Below are positions 41,551-56,500 of a stretch of 64,000 bases of DNA, one piece after another; the stretch's first letter is position 1, and each line of letters begins with the position of its first letter. The notes below the pieces were generated by a model that was given only the letters and a program-made list of their open reading frames with translations, had not been told where the DNA came from and searched no databases. Origin of the DNA: Cladorhizidae sp. MBARI D1340-BT2 (Eukaryota; Porifera; Demospongiae; Poecilosclerida; Cladorhizidae). The position numbers and the translations under genes are program-made. The stretch covers positions 18,644,065-18,708,064 of the forward strand of contig JAQNBH010000007.1 in assembly GCA_028752905.1 (NCBI GenBank), read 5' to 3'.

Positions 41551-44500
41551 CTCTGGAGTTCACTTCTGGTGTACTCTCAGATGAATGTGTGATCATCTGC
41601 GGTTCACTTCTGGTGTACTCTCAGATGAACGTGTGATCATCTGGGGTTCACTTCTGGTGCACTCTCAGATGAATGTGTGATCATCTGGGTTCACTTCTGG
41701 TGCACTCTCAGATGAATGTGTGTCATCTGGGGTTCACTTCTGGTGCACTCTCAGATGAATGTGTGGTCATCAGGGTTCACTTCTTGTGTACTCTCAGATG
41801 AATGTGTGATCATCTTGGGTTCACTTCTGGTGTACTCTCAGATGAATGTGTGATCATCTGGGGTTCACTTCTGGTGTACTCTCAGATGAATGTGTGATCA
41901 TCTGGGGCTCACTTCTGGTGCACTCTCAGATGAATGTGTGATCATCTGGGGTTCACTTCTGGTGTACTCTCAGATGAATGTGTGATCATCTGGGTTCACT
42001 TCTGGTGTACTCTCAGATGAATGTGTGATCATCTGCGGTTCACTTCTGGTGTACTCTCAGATGAACGTGTGATCATCTGGGGTTCACTTCTGGTGCACTC
42101 TCAGATGAATGTGTGATCATCTGGGTTCACTTCTGGTGCACTCTCAGATGAATGTGTGTCATCTGGGGTTCACTTCTGGTGCACTCTCAGATGAATGTGT
42201 GGTCATCAGGGTTCACTTCTTGTGTACTCTCAGATGAATGTGTGATCATCTTGGGTTCACTTCTGGTGCACTCTCAGATGAATGTGTGATCATCTGGGTT
42301 CACTTCTGGTGCACTCTCAGATGAATGTCTGATCATCTGGGGTTCACTTCTGGTGCACTCTCAGATGAATGTGTGATCATCTGGGGTTCACTTCTGGTGT
42401 ACTCTCAGATGAATGTGTGATCATCTGGGGTTCATTTCTGGTGCACTCTAAGATGAATGTGTGATCATCTGGGGTTCACTTCTGGTGCACTCTCAGATGA
42501 ATGTGTGATCATCTGGGTTCACTTCTGGTGCACTCTCAGATGAATGTGTGATCATCTGGTGTTCACTTCTGGTGCACTCTCAGATGAATGTGTGATCATC
42601 TGGGGTTCACTTCTGGTGTACTCTAAGATGAATGTGTGATCATCTGGGGTTAACTTCTGGTGCATTCTCAGATGAATGTGTGATCATCTGGGTTTACTTC
42701 TGGTGTACTCTCAGATGAATGTGTGATCATCTGGAGTTCACTTCTGGTGCACTCTCAGATGAATGTGTGATCATCTGGGGTTCACTTCTGGTGCACTCTC
42801 AGATGAATGTTTGATCATCTGGGTTCACTTCTGGTGCACTCTCAGATGAATGTGTGATCATCTGGGGTTCACTTCTGGTGCACTCTCAGATGAATGTGTG
42901 ATCATCTGGTGTTCACTTCTGGTGCACTCTCAGATGAATGTGTGATCATCTGAGTGCACTCTCAGATGAATGTGTGATCATCTGGGGTTCACTTCTGGTG
43001 TACTCTCAGATGAATGTGTGATCATCTGGGGTTAACTACTGGTGCATTCTCAGATGAATGTGTGATCATCTGGGTTCACTTCTGGTGTCCTCTCAGATGA
43101 ATGTGTGATCATCTGGAGTTCACTTCTGGTGCACTCTCAGATGAATGTGTGATCATCTGGGGTTCACTTCTGGTGCACTCTCAGATGAATGTTTGATCAT
43201 CTGGGTTCACTTCTGGTGCACTCTCAGATGAATGTGTGATCATCTGGGTTTACTTCTGGTGCACTCTCAGATGAATGTGTAATCATCTGGGGTTCACTTC
43301 TGGTGTACACTCAGATGAATGTGTGATCATCTGGAGTTCACTTCTGGTGCACTCTCAGATGAATGTGTGATCATCTGGGGTTCACTTCTGGTGTACTCTC
43401 AGATGAATGTGTGATCATCTGGAGTTCACTTCTGGTGCACTCTCAGATGAATGTGTGATCATCTGGGTTCACTTCTGATGTACTCTCAGATGAATGTGTG
43501 ATCATCTGGAGTTCACTTCTGGTGCACTCTCAGATGAATGTGTGATCATCTGGGGTTCACTTCTGGTGCACTCTCAGATGAATGTTTGATCATCTGGGTT
43601 CACTTCTGGTGCACTCTCAGATGAATGTGTGATCATCTGGGGTTCACTTCTGGTGCACTCTCAGATGAATGTGTGATCATCTGGTGTTCACTTCTGGTGC
43701 ACTCTCAGATGAATGTTTGATCATCTGGGGTTCACTTCTGGTGTACTTTCAGATGAATGTGTGATCATCTGGGGTTAACTTCTGGTGCATTCTCAGATGA
43801 ATGTGTGATCATCTGGGTTCACTTCTGGTGTACTCTCAGATGAATGTGTGATCATCTGGGGTTCACTTCTGGTGCACTCTCAGATGAATGTTTGATCATC
43901 TGGGGTTCACTTCTGGTGCACTCTCAGATGAATGTGTGATCATCTGGTGTTCACTTCTGGTGCACTCTCAGATGAATGTTTGATCATCTGGGTTTCACTT
44001 CTGGTGTACTTTCAGATGAATGTGTGATCATCTGGGGTTAACTTCTGGTGCATTCTCAGATGAATGTGTGATCATCTGGGTTCACTTCTGGTGTACTCTC
44101 AGATGAATGTGTGATCATCTGGGGTTCACTTCTGGTGTACTCTCAGATGAATGTGTGATCATCTGGGTTCACTTCTGGTCCACTCTCAGATGAATGTGTG
44201 ATCATCTGGGGCTCACTTCTGGTGCACTCTCAGATGAATGTGTGATCATCTGGGCTCACTTCTGGTGCACTCTCAGATGAATGTGTGATCATCTGGGGTT
44301 CACTTCTGGTGTACTCTCAGATGAATGTGTGATCATCTGGGTTCACTTCTGATGTACTCTCAGATGAATGTGTGATCATCTGCGGTTCACTTCTGGTGTA
44401 CTCTCAGATGAACGTGTGATCATCTGGGGCTCACTTCTGGTGCACTCTCAGATGAATGTGTGATCATCTGGGTTCACTTCTGGTGCACTCTCAGATGAAT

Positions 44501-47500
44501 GTGTGTCATCTGGGGTTCACTTCTGGTGCACTCTCAGATGAATGTGTGGTCATCAGGGTTCACTTCTTGTGTACTCTCAGATGAATGTGTGATCATCTTG
44601 GGTTCACTTCTGGTGCACTCTCAGATGAATGTGTGATCATCTGGGTTCACTTCTGGTGCACTCTCAGATGAATGTGTGATCATCTGGGGTTCACTTCTGG
44701 TGCACTCTCAGATGAATGTGTGATCATCTGGGATTCACTTCTGGTGTACTCTCAGATGAATGTGTGATCATCTGGGGTTCATTTCTGGTGTACTCTCAGA
44801 TGAATGTGTGATCATCTGGGGTTCACTTCTGGTGCACTCTCAGATGAATGTGTGATCATCTGTGTTCACTTCTGGTGCACTCTCAGATGAATGTGTGATC
44901 ATCTGGGTTCACTTCTGGTGCACTCTCAGATGAATGTGTGATCATCTGGTGTTCACTTCTGGTGCACTCTCAGATGAATGTGTGATCATCTGAGTGCACT
45001 CTCAGATGAATGTATGATCATCTGGGGTTCACTTCTGGTGTACTCTCAGATGAATGTGTGATCATCTGGGGTTATCTTCTGGTGCATTCTCAGATGAATG
45101 TGTGATCATCTGGATTCACTTCTGGTGTACTCTCAGATGAATGTGTGATCATCTGGAGTTCACTTCTGGTGCACTCTCAGATGAATGTGTGATCATCTGG
45201 TGTTCACTTCTGGTGCACTCTCAGATGAATGTGTGATCATCTGGGTTCACTTCTGGTGCACTCTCAGATGAATGTGTGATCATCTGGAGTTCACTTCTGG
45301 TGCACTCTCAGATGAATGTGTGATCATCTGGGTTCACTTCTGGTGCACTCTCAGATGAATGTGTGATCATCTGGGTTCACTTCTGGTGCACTCTCAGATG
45401 AATGTGTGATCATCTGGGGTTCACTTCTGGTGCACTCTCAGATGAATGTGTGATCATCTGGAGTTCACTTCTGGTGCACTCTCAGATGAATGTGTGATCA
45501 TCTGGGATCACTTCTGGTGCACTCTCAGATGAATGTGTGATCATCTGGGTTCACTTCTGGTGCACTCTCAGATGAATGTTTGATCATCTGGGTTCACTTC
45601 TGGTGCACTCTCAGATGTATGTGTGATCATCTGGGGTTCACTTCTGGTGCACTCTCAGATGAATGTGTGATCATCTGGTGTTCACTTATGGTGCACTCTC
45701 AGATGAATGTGTGATCATCTGAGTGCACTCTCAGATGAATGTGTGATCATCTGGTGTTCACTTCTGGTGTACTCCCAGATGAATGTTTGATCATCTGGGT
45801 TCACTTCTGGTGCACTCTCAGATGAATGTGTGATCATCTGGGTTCACTTCTGGTGCACTCTCAGATGAATGTGTGATCATCTGGGGTTCACTTCTGGTGT
45901 ACTCTCAGATGAATGTGTGATCATCTGGGGTTCACTTCTGGTGCACTTTCAGATGAATGTGTGATCATCTGGGATTCACTTCTGATGTACTCTCAGATGA
46001 ATGTGTGATCATCTGGGGTTCACTTCTGGTGCACTCTCAGATGAATGTGTGATCATCTGGGGTTCACTTCTGGTGCACTCTCAGATGAATGTGTGATCAT
46101 CTGGGTTCACTTCTGGTGCACTCTCAGATGAATGTGTGATCATCTGGGGTTCACTTCTGGTGTACTCTCAGATGAATATGTGATCATCTGTGGTTCACTT
46201 CTGGTGCACTCTCAGATGAATGTGTGATCATCTGGGTTCACTTCTGGTCCACTCTCAGATGAATGTGTGATCATCTGGGGCTCACTTCTGGTGCACTCTC
46301 AGATGAATGTGTGATCATCTGGGGTTCACTTCTGGTGTACTCTCAGATGAATGTGTGATCATCTGGGGTTCACTTCTGGTGTACTCTCAGATGAATGTGT
46401 GATCATCTGGGTTCACTTCTGGTGCACTCTCAGGTGAATGTGTGATCATCTGGGGTTCACTTCTGGTGCACTCTCAGATGAATGTGTGATCATCTGGAGT
46501 TCACTTCTGGTGTACTCTCAGATGAATGTGTGATCATCTGGGGTTCACTTCTGGTGCACTCTCAGATGAATGTGTGATCATCTGGGTTCACTTCTTGTGT
46601 ACTCTCAGATGAATGTGTGATCATCTGGGTTCACTTCTGGTGCACTCCCAGATGAATGTGTGATCATCTGGTGTTCACTTCTGGTGCACTCTCAGATGAA
46701 TGTGTGATCATCTGGAGTTTACGTCTGGTGTACTCTCAGATGAATGTGTGATCATCTGGGTTCACTACTGGTGCACTCTCAGATGAATCTGTGATCATCT
46801 GGGTTCACTTCTGGTGCACTCTCAAATGAATGTGTGATCATATGGGGTTCACTTCTGGTGCACTCTCAGATGAATGTGTGATCATATGGTGTTCACTTCT
46901 GGTGTACTCTCAGATGAATGTGTGATCATCTGGGTTCACTACTGGTGCACTCTCAGATGAATGTGTGATCATCTGGGTTCACTTCTGGTGCACTCTCAAA
47001 TGAATGTGTGATCATATGGGGTTCACTTCTGGTGCACTCTCAGATGAATGTGTGATCATCTGAGTTCACTCTCAGATGAATGTGTGATCACCTGGGGTTT
47101 ACTTCTGGTGTACTCTCAGATGAATGTGTGATCATCTGGGGTTAACTTCTGGTGCACTCTCAGATGAATGTGTGATCATCTGGGTTCACTTCTGGTGTAC
47201 TCTCAGATGAATGTGTGATCATCTGGAGTTCACTTCTGGTGCACTCTCAGATGAATGTGTGATCATCTGGGGTTCACTTCTGGTGCACTCTCAGATGAAT
47301 GTTTGATCATCTGGGTTCACTTCTGGTGCACTCTCAGATGAATGTGTGATCATCTGGGGTTCACTTCTGGTGCACTCTCAGATGAATGTGTGATCATCTG
47401 GTGTTCAGTGATCATCTGGGGTTAACTTCTGGTGCATTCTCAGAAGAATGTGTGATCATCTGGGTTCACTTCTGGTGTACTCTCAGATGAATGTGTGATC

Positions 47501-50500
47501 ATCTGGAGTTCACTTCTGCTGCACTCTCAGATGAATATTTGATCATCTGGGTTCACTTCTGGTGCACTCTCAGATGAATGTGTGATCATCTGGGTTCACT
47601 TCTGGTGCACTCTCAGATGAATGTGTGACCATCTGGGGTTCACTTCTGGTGCACTTTCAGATGAATGTGTGATCATCTGGGATTCACTTCTGGTGTACTC
47701 TCTCAGATAAATGTGTGATCATCTGGGTTCACTTCTGGTGTACTCTCAGATGAATGTGTGATCATCTGGGTTCACTTCTGGTGCACTCTCAGATGAATGT
47801 GTGATCATCTGGGTTCACTTCTGGTGCACTCTCAGATGAATGTGTGATCATCTGGGTTCACTTCTGGTGCACTTTCAGATGAATGTGTGATCATCTGGGT
47901 TCACTTCTGGTGCACTCTCAGATGAATGTGTGATCATCTGGGGTTCACTTCTGGTGTACTCTCAGATGAATGTGTGATCATCTGGGTTCACTTCTGGTGC
48001 ACTCTCAGATGAATGTGTGATCATCTGGGGTTCACTTCTGGTGCACTCTCAGATGAATGTGTGATCATCTGGGGTTCACTTCTGGTGCACTCTCAGATGA
48101 ATGTGTGATCATCTGGGCTCACTTCTGATGCACTCTCAGATGAATGTGTGATCATCTGGGGTTCACTTCTGGTGCACTCTCAGATGAATGTGTGATCATC
48201 TGGGTTCACTTCTGGTGCAGTCTCAGATGAATGTGTAATCATCTGGGTTCACTTCTGATGCACTCTCAGATGAATATGTGATCATCTGGGGTTCACTTCT
48301 GGTGCACTCTCAGATGAATGTGTGATCATCTGGGTTCACTTCTGGTGCACTCTCAGATGAATGTGTGATCATCTGGGGTTCATTTCTGGTGTACTCTCAG
48401 ATGAATGTGTGATCATCTGGGGTTCACTTCTGGTGCACTCTCAGATGAATGTGTGATCATCTGGGTTCACTTCTGGTGCACTCTCAGATGAATGTGTGAT
48501 CATCTGGTGTTCACTTCTGGTGTACTCTCAGATGAATGTGTGATCATCTGGGTTCACTTCTGGTGTACTCTCAGATGAATGTGTGATCATCTGGAGTTCA
48601 CTTCTGGTGCACTCTCAGATGAATGTGTGATCATCTGGGGTTCACTTCTGGTGCACTCTCAGATGAATGTGTGATCATCTGGGTTCACTTCTTGTGTACT
48701 CTCAGATGAATGTGTGATCATCTGGGTTCACTTCTGGTGCACTCCCAGATGAATGTGTGATCATCTGGTGTTCACTTCTGGTGCACTCTCAGATGAATGT
48801 GTGATCATCTGGAGTTTACGTCTGGTGTACTCTCAGATGAATGTGTGATCATCTGGGTTCACTACTGGTGCACTCTCAGATGAATCTGTGATCATCTGGG
48901 TTCACTTCTGGTGCACTCTCAAATGAATGTGTGATCATATGGGGTTCACTTCTGGTGCACTCTCAGATGAATGTGTGATCATATGGTGTTCACTTCTGGT
49001 GTACTCTCAGATGAATGTGTGATCATCTGGGTTCACTACTGGTGCACTCTCAGATGAATGTGTGATCATCTGGGTTCACTTCTGGTGCACTCTCAAATGA
49101 ATGTGTGATCATATGGGGTTCACTTCTGGTGCACTCTCAGATGAATGTGTGATCATCTGAGTTCACTCTCAGATGAATGTGTGATCACCTGGGGTTCACT
49201 TCTGGTGTACTCTCAGATGAATGTGTGATCATCTGGGGTTAACTTCTGGTGCACTCTCAGATGAATGTGTGATCATCTGGGTTCACTTCTGGTGTACTCT
49301 CAGATGAATGTGTGATCATCTGGAGTTCACTTCTGGTGCACTCTCAGATGAATGTGTGATCATCTGGGGTTCACTTCTGGTGCACTCTCAGATGAATGTT
49401 TGATCATCTGGGTTCACTTCTGGTGCACTCTCAGATGAATGTGTGATCATCTGGGGTTCACTTCTGGTGCACTCTCAGATGAATGTGTGATCATCTGGTG
49501 TTCAGTGATCATCTGGGGTTAACTTCTGGTGCATTCTCAGAAGAATGTGTGATCATCTGGGTTCACTTCTGGTGTACTCTCAGATGAATGTGTGATCATC
49601 TGGAGTTCACTTCTGCTGCACTCTCAGATGAATATTTGATCATCTGGGTTCACTTCTGGTGCACTCTCAGATGAATGTGTGATCATCTGGGTTCACTTCT
49701 GGTGCACTCTCAGATGAATGTGTGATCATCTGGGGTTCACTCCTGGTGCACTTTCAGATGAATGTGTGATCATCTGGGATTCACTTCTGGTGTACTCTCT
49801 CAGATGAATGTGTGATCATCTGGGTTCACTTCTGGTGTACTCTCAGATGAATGTGTGATCATCTGGGTTCACTTCTGGTGCACTCTCAGATGAATGTGTG
49901 ATCATCTGGGTTCACTTCTGGTGCACTCTCAGATGAATGTGTGATCATCTGGGTTCACTTCTGGTGCACTTTCAGATGAATGTGTGATCATCTGGGTTCA
50001 CTTCTGGTGCACTCTCAGATGAATGTGTGATCATCTGGGGTTCACTTCTGGTGTACTCTCAGATGAATGTGTGATCATCTGGGTTCACTTCTGGTGCACT
50101 CTCAGATGAATGTGTGATCATCTGGGGTTCACTTCTGGTGCACTCTCAGATGAATGTGTGATCATCTGGGGTTCACTTCTGGTGCACTCTCAGATGAATG
50201 TGTGATCATCTGGGCTCACTTCTGATGCACTCTCAGATGAATGTGTGATCATCTGGGGTTCACTTCTGGTGCACTCTCAGATGAATGTGTGATCATCTGG
50301 GTTCACTTCTGGTGCAGTCTCAGATGAATGTGTAATCATCTGGGTTCACTTCTGGTGCACTCTCAGATGAATGTGTGATCATCTGGGGTTCACTTCTGGT
50401 GCACTCTCAGATGAATGTGTGATCATCTGGGTTCACTTCTGGTGCACTCTCAGATGAATGTGTGATCATCTGGGGTTCATTTCTGGTGTACTCTCAGATG

Positions 50501-53500
50501 AATGTGTGATCATCTGGGGTTCACTTCTGGTGCACTCTCAGATGAATGTGTGATCATCTGGGTTCACTTCTGGTGCACTCTCAGATGAATGTGTGATCAT
50601 CTGGTGTTCACTTCTGGTGTACTCTCAGATGAATGTGTGATCATCTGGGTTCACTTCTGGTGTACTCTCAGATGAATGTGTGATCATCTGGAGTTCACTT
50701 CTGGTGCACTCTCAGATGAATGTGTGATCATCTGGGGTTCACTTCTGGTGCACTCTCAGATGAATGTTTGATCATCTGGGTTCACTTCTGGTGCACTCTC
50801 AGATGAATGTGTGATCATCTGGGGTTCACATCTGGTGCACTGTCAGATGAATGTGTGATCATCTGGGTTCACTTCTGGTGCAGTCTCAGATGAATGTGTA
50901 ATCATCTGGGTTCACTTCTGGTGCACTCTCAGATGAATGTGTGATCATCTGGGGTTCATTTCTGGTGTACTCTCAGATGAATGTGTGATCATCTGGGGTT
51001 CACTTCTGGTGCACTCTCAGATGAATGTGTGATCATCTGGGTTCACTTCTTGTGTACTCTCAGATGAATGTGTGATCATCTGGTGTTCACTTCTGGTGTA
51101 CTCTCAGATGAATGTGTGATCATCTGGGTTCACTTCTGGTGTACTCTCAGATGAATGTGTGATCATCTGGAGTTCACTTCTGGTGCACTCTCAGATGAAT
51201 GTGTGATCATCTGGGGTTCACTTCTGGTGCACTCTCAGATGAATGTTTGATCATCTGGGTTCACTTCTGGTGCACTCTCAGATGAATGTGTGATCATCTG
51301 GGGTTCACTTCTGGTGCACTATCAGATGAATGTGTGATCATCTGGTGTTCACTTCTGGTGCACTCTCAGATGAATGTGTGATCATCTGGGGTTCACTTCT
51401 GGTGTACTCTCAGATGAATGTGTGATCATCTGGGGTTAACTTCTGGTGCATTCTCAGATGAATGTGTGATCATCTGTGTTCACTTCTGGTGTACTCTCAG
51501 ATGAATGTGTGATCATCTGGAGTTCACTTCTGGTGCACTCTCAGATGAATGTGTGATCATCTGGGGTTCACTTCTAGTGCACTCTCATATGAATGTTTGA
51601 TCATCTGGGTTCACTTCTGGTGCACTCTCAGATGAATGTGTGATCATCTGGGTTCACTTCTGGTGTACTCCCAGATGAATGTGTGATCATCTGGGGTTCA
51701 CTTCTGGTGCACTCTCAGATGAATGTGTTATCATCTGGGGTTCACTTCTGGTGCACTCTCAGATGAATGTGTGATCATCTGGGTTCACTTCTGGTGCACT
51801 CTCAGATGAATGTGTGATCATCTGGGGTTCACTTCTGGTGCACTTTCAGATGAATGTGTGATCATCTGGGTTCACTTCTGGTGCACTCTCAGATGAATGT
51901 GTGATCATCTGGTGTTCACTTCTGGTGCACTCTCAGATGAATGTGTGATCATCTGAGTGCACTCTCAGATGAATGTGTGATCATCTGGGGTTCACTTCTG
52001 GTGTACTCTCAGATGAATGTGTGATCATCTGGGGTTAACTTCTGGTGCATTCTCAGATGAATGTGTGATCATCTGGGTTCACTTCTGGTGTACTCTCAGA
52101 TGAATGTGTGATCATCTGGAGTTCACTTCTGGTGCACTCTCAGATGAATGTGTGATCATCTGGGGTTCACTTCTGGTGCACTCTCAGATGAATGTTTGAT
52201 CATCTGGGTTCACTTCTGGTGCACTCTCAGATGAATGTGTGATCATCTGGGGTTCACTTCTGGTGCTCTCTCAGATGAATGTGTGATCATCTGGTGTTCA
52301 CTTCTGGTGCACTCTCAGATGAATGTGTGATCATCTGGAGTTCACTTCTGGTGCACTCTCAGATGAATGTGTGATCATCTGGGGTTCACTTCTGGTGCAC
52401 TCTCAGATGAATGTGTGATCATCTGGTGTTCACTTCTGGTGCACTCTCAGATGAATGTGTGATCATCTGGGTTCACTCTCAGATGAATGTGTGATCATCT
52501 GGGGTTCACTTCTGGTGTACTCTCAGATGAATTTGTGATCATCTGGAGTTCACTTCTGGTGCACTCTCAGATGAATGTGTGATCATCTGGGTTCACTTCT
52601 GGTGTACTCTCAGATGAATGTGTGATCATCTGGAGTTCACTTCTGGTGCACTCTCAGATGAATGTGTGATCATCTGGGGTTCACTTCTGGTGCACTCTCA
52701 GATGAATGTTTGATCATCTGGGTTCACTTCTGGTGCACTCTCAGATGAATGTGTGATCATCTGGGTTCACTTCTGGTGCACTCTCAGATGAATGTGTGAT
52801 CATCTGGTGTTCACTTCTGGTGCACTCTCAGATGAATGTTTGATCATCTGGGGTTCACTTCTGGTGTACTTTCAGATGAATGTGTGATCATCTGGGGTTA
52901 ACTTCTGGTGCATTCTCAGATGAATGTGTGATCATCTGGGTTCACTTCTGGTGTACTCTCAGATGAATGTGTGATCATCTGGGGTTCACTTCTGGTGTAC
53001 TCTCAGATGAATGTGTGATAACTGGGGTTCACTTCTGGTGCACTCGCAGATGAATGTTTGATCATCTGGGTTCACTTCTGGTGCACTCTCAGATGAATGT
53101 GTGATCATTTGTGGTTCAGTTCTGGTGTACTCTCAGATGAATGTGTGATCATCTGTGGTTCACTTCTGGTGCCCTCTCAGATAAATGTGTGATCATCTGG
53201 GTTCACTTCTGGTCCACTCTCAGATGAATGTGTGATCATCTGGGGCTCACTTCTGGTGCACTCTCAGATGAATGTGTGATCATCTGGGGTTCACTTCTGG
53301 TGTACTCTCAGATGAATGTGTGATCATCTGTGTTCACTTCTGATGTACTCTCAGATGAATGTGTGATCATCTGCGGTTCACTACTGGTGTACTCTCAGAT
53401 GAACGTGTGATCATCTGGGGTTCACTTCTGGTGCACTCTCAGATGAATGTGTGATCATCTGGGTTCACTTCTGGTGCACTCTCAGATGAATGTGTGTCAT

Positions 53501-56500
53501 CTGGGGTTCACTTCTGGTGCACTCTCAGATGAATGTGTGGTCATCAGGGTTCAATTCTTGTGTACTCTCAGATGAATGTGTGATCATCTTGGGTTCACTT
53601 CTGGTGCACTCTCAGATGAATGTGTGATCATCTGGGTTCACTTCTGGTGCACTCTCAGATGAATGTGTGATCATCTGGGTACACTTCTGGTGAACTCTCA
53701 GATGAATGTGTGATCATCTGGGGTTCACTTCTTGTGTACTCTCAGATGAATGTGTGATCATCTGGGGTTCATTTCTGGTGTACTCTCAGATGAATGTGTG
53801 ATCATCTGGGGTTCACTTCTGGTGCACTCTCAGATGAACGTGTGATCATCTGGGTTCACTTCTGGTGCACTCTCAGATGAATGTGTGATCATCTGGGTTC
53901 ACTTCTGGTGCACTCTCAGATGAATGTGTTATCATCTGGTGTTCACTTCTGGTGCACTCTCAGATGAATGTGTGATCATCTGAGTGCACTCTCAGATGAA
54001 TGTGTGATCATCTGGGGTTCACTTCTGGTGTACTCTCAGATGAATGTGTGATCATCTGGGGTTAACTTCTGGTGCATTCTCAGATGAATGTGTGATCATC
54101 TGGGTTCACTTCTGGTGTACTCTCAGATGAATGTGTGATCATCTGGAGTTCACTTCTGGTGCACTCTCAGATGAATGTGTGATCATCTGGGGTTCACTTC
54201 TGGTGCACTCTCAGATGAATGTTTGATCATCTGGGTTCACTTCTGGTGCACTCTCAGATGAATGTGTGATCATCTGGGGTTCACTTCTGGTGCACTCTCA
54301 GATGAATGTGTGATCATCTGGTGTTCACTTCTGGTGCACTCTCAGATGAATGTGTGATCATCTGGGGTTCACTTCTGGTGCACTCTCAGATGAATGTGTG
54401 ATCATCTGAGTGCACTCTCAGATGAATGTGTGATCATCTGGGGTTCACTTCTGGTGTACTGTCAGATGAATGTGTGATCATCTGGGGTTAACTTCTGGTG
54501 CATTCTCAGATGAATGTGTGATCATCTGGGTTCACTTCTGGTGTACTCCCAGATGAATGTGTGATCATCTGGAGTTCACTTCTGGTGCACTCTCAGATGA
54601 ATGTGTGATCATCTGGGGTTCACTTCTGGTGCACTCTCAGATGAATGTTTGATCATCTGGTTTCACTTCTGGTGCACTCTCAGATGAATGTGTGATCATC
54701 TGGGTTCACTTCTGGTGCACTCTCAGATGAATGTGTGATCATCTGGGGTTCACTTCTGGTGCACTCTCAGATGAATGTGTGATCATCTGGGTTCACTTCT
54801 GGTGCACTCTCAGATGAATGTGTGATCATCTGGAGTTCACTTCTGGTGTACTCTCAGATGAATGTGTGATCATCTGGGGTTCACTTCTGGTGCACTCTCA
54901 GATGAATGTGTGATCATCTGGGTTCACTTCTTGTGTACTCTCAGATGAATGTGTGATCATCTGGGTTCACTTCTGGTGCACTCCCAGATGAATGTGTGAT
55001 CATCTGGTGTTCACTTCTGGTGCACTCTCAGATGAATGTGTGATCATCTGGAGTTCACGTCTGGTGTACTCTCAGATGAATGTGTGATCATCTGGGTTCA
55101 CTACTGGTGCACTCTCAGATGAATCTGTGATCATCTGGGTTCACTTCTGGTGCACTCTCAAATGAATGTGTGATCATATGGGGTTCACTTCTGGTGCACT
55201 CTCAGATGAATGTGTGATCATATGGTGTTCACTTCTGGTGTACTCTCAGATGAATGTGTGATCATCTGGGTTCACTACTGGTGCACTCTCAGATGAATGT
55301 GTGATCATCTGGGTTCACTTCTGGTGCACTCTCAAATGAATGTGTGATCATATGGGGTTCACTTCTGGTGCACTCTCAGATGAATGTGTGATCATCTGAG
55401 TTCACTCTCAGATGAATGTGTGATCACCTGGGGTTCACTTCTGGTGTACTCTCAGATGAATGTGTGATCATCTGGGGTTAACTTCTGGTGCACTCTCAGA
55501 TGAATGTGTGATCATCTGGGTTCACTTCTGGTGTACTCTCAGATGAATGTGTGATCATCTGGAGTTCACTTCTGGTGCACTCTCAGATGAATGTGTGATC
55601 ATCTGGGGTTCACTTCTGGTTCACTCTCAGATGAATGTTTGATCATCTGGGTTCACTTCTGGTGCACTCTCAGATGAATGTGTGATCATCTGGGGTTCAC
55701 TTCTGGTGCACTCTCAGATGAATGTGTGATCATCTGGTGTTCACTTCTGGTGCACTCTCAGATGAATGTGTGATCATCTGGGGTTCACTTCTGGTGTACT
55801 CTCAGATGAATGTGTGATCATCTGGGGTTAACTTCTGGTGCATTCTCAGAAGAATGTGTGATCATCTGAGTTCACTTCTGGTGTACTCTCAGATGAATGT
55901 GTGATCATCTGGAGTTCACTTCTGCTGCACTCTCAGATGAATATTTGATCATCTGGGTTCACTTCTGGTGCACTCTCAGATGAATGTGTGATCATCTGGG
56001 TTCACTTCTGGTGCACTCTCAGATGAATGTGTGATCATCTGGGGTTCACTTCTGGTGCACTTTCAGATGAATGTGTGATCATCTGGGATTCACTTCTGGT
56101 GTACTCTCTCAGATGAATGTGTGATCATCTGGGTTCACTTCTGGTGTACTCTCAGATGAATGTGTGATCATCTGGGTTCACTTCTGGTGCACTCTCAGAT
56201 GAATGTGTGATCATCTGGGTTCACTTCTGGTGCACTCTCAGATGAATGTGTGATCATCTGGGTTCACTTCTGGTGCACTTTCAGATGAATGTGTGATCAT
56301 CTGGGTTCACTTCTGGTGCACTCTCAGATGAATGTGTGATCATCTGGGGTTCACTTCTGGTGTACTCTCAGATGAATGTGTGATCATCTGGGTTCATTTC
56401 TGGTGCACTCTCAGATGAATGTGTGATCATCTGGGGTTCACTTCTGGTGCACTCTCAGATGAATGTGTGATCATCTGGGGTTCACTTCTGGTGCACTCTC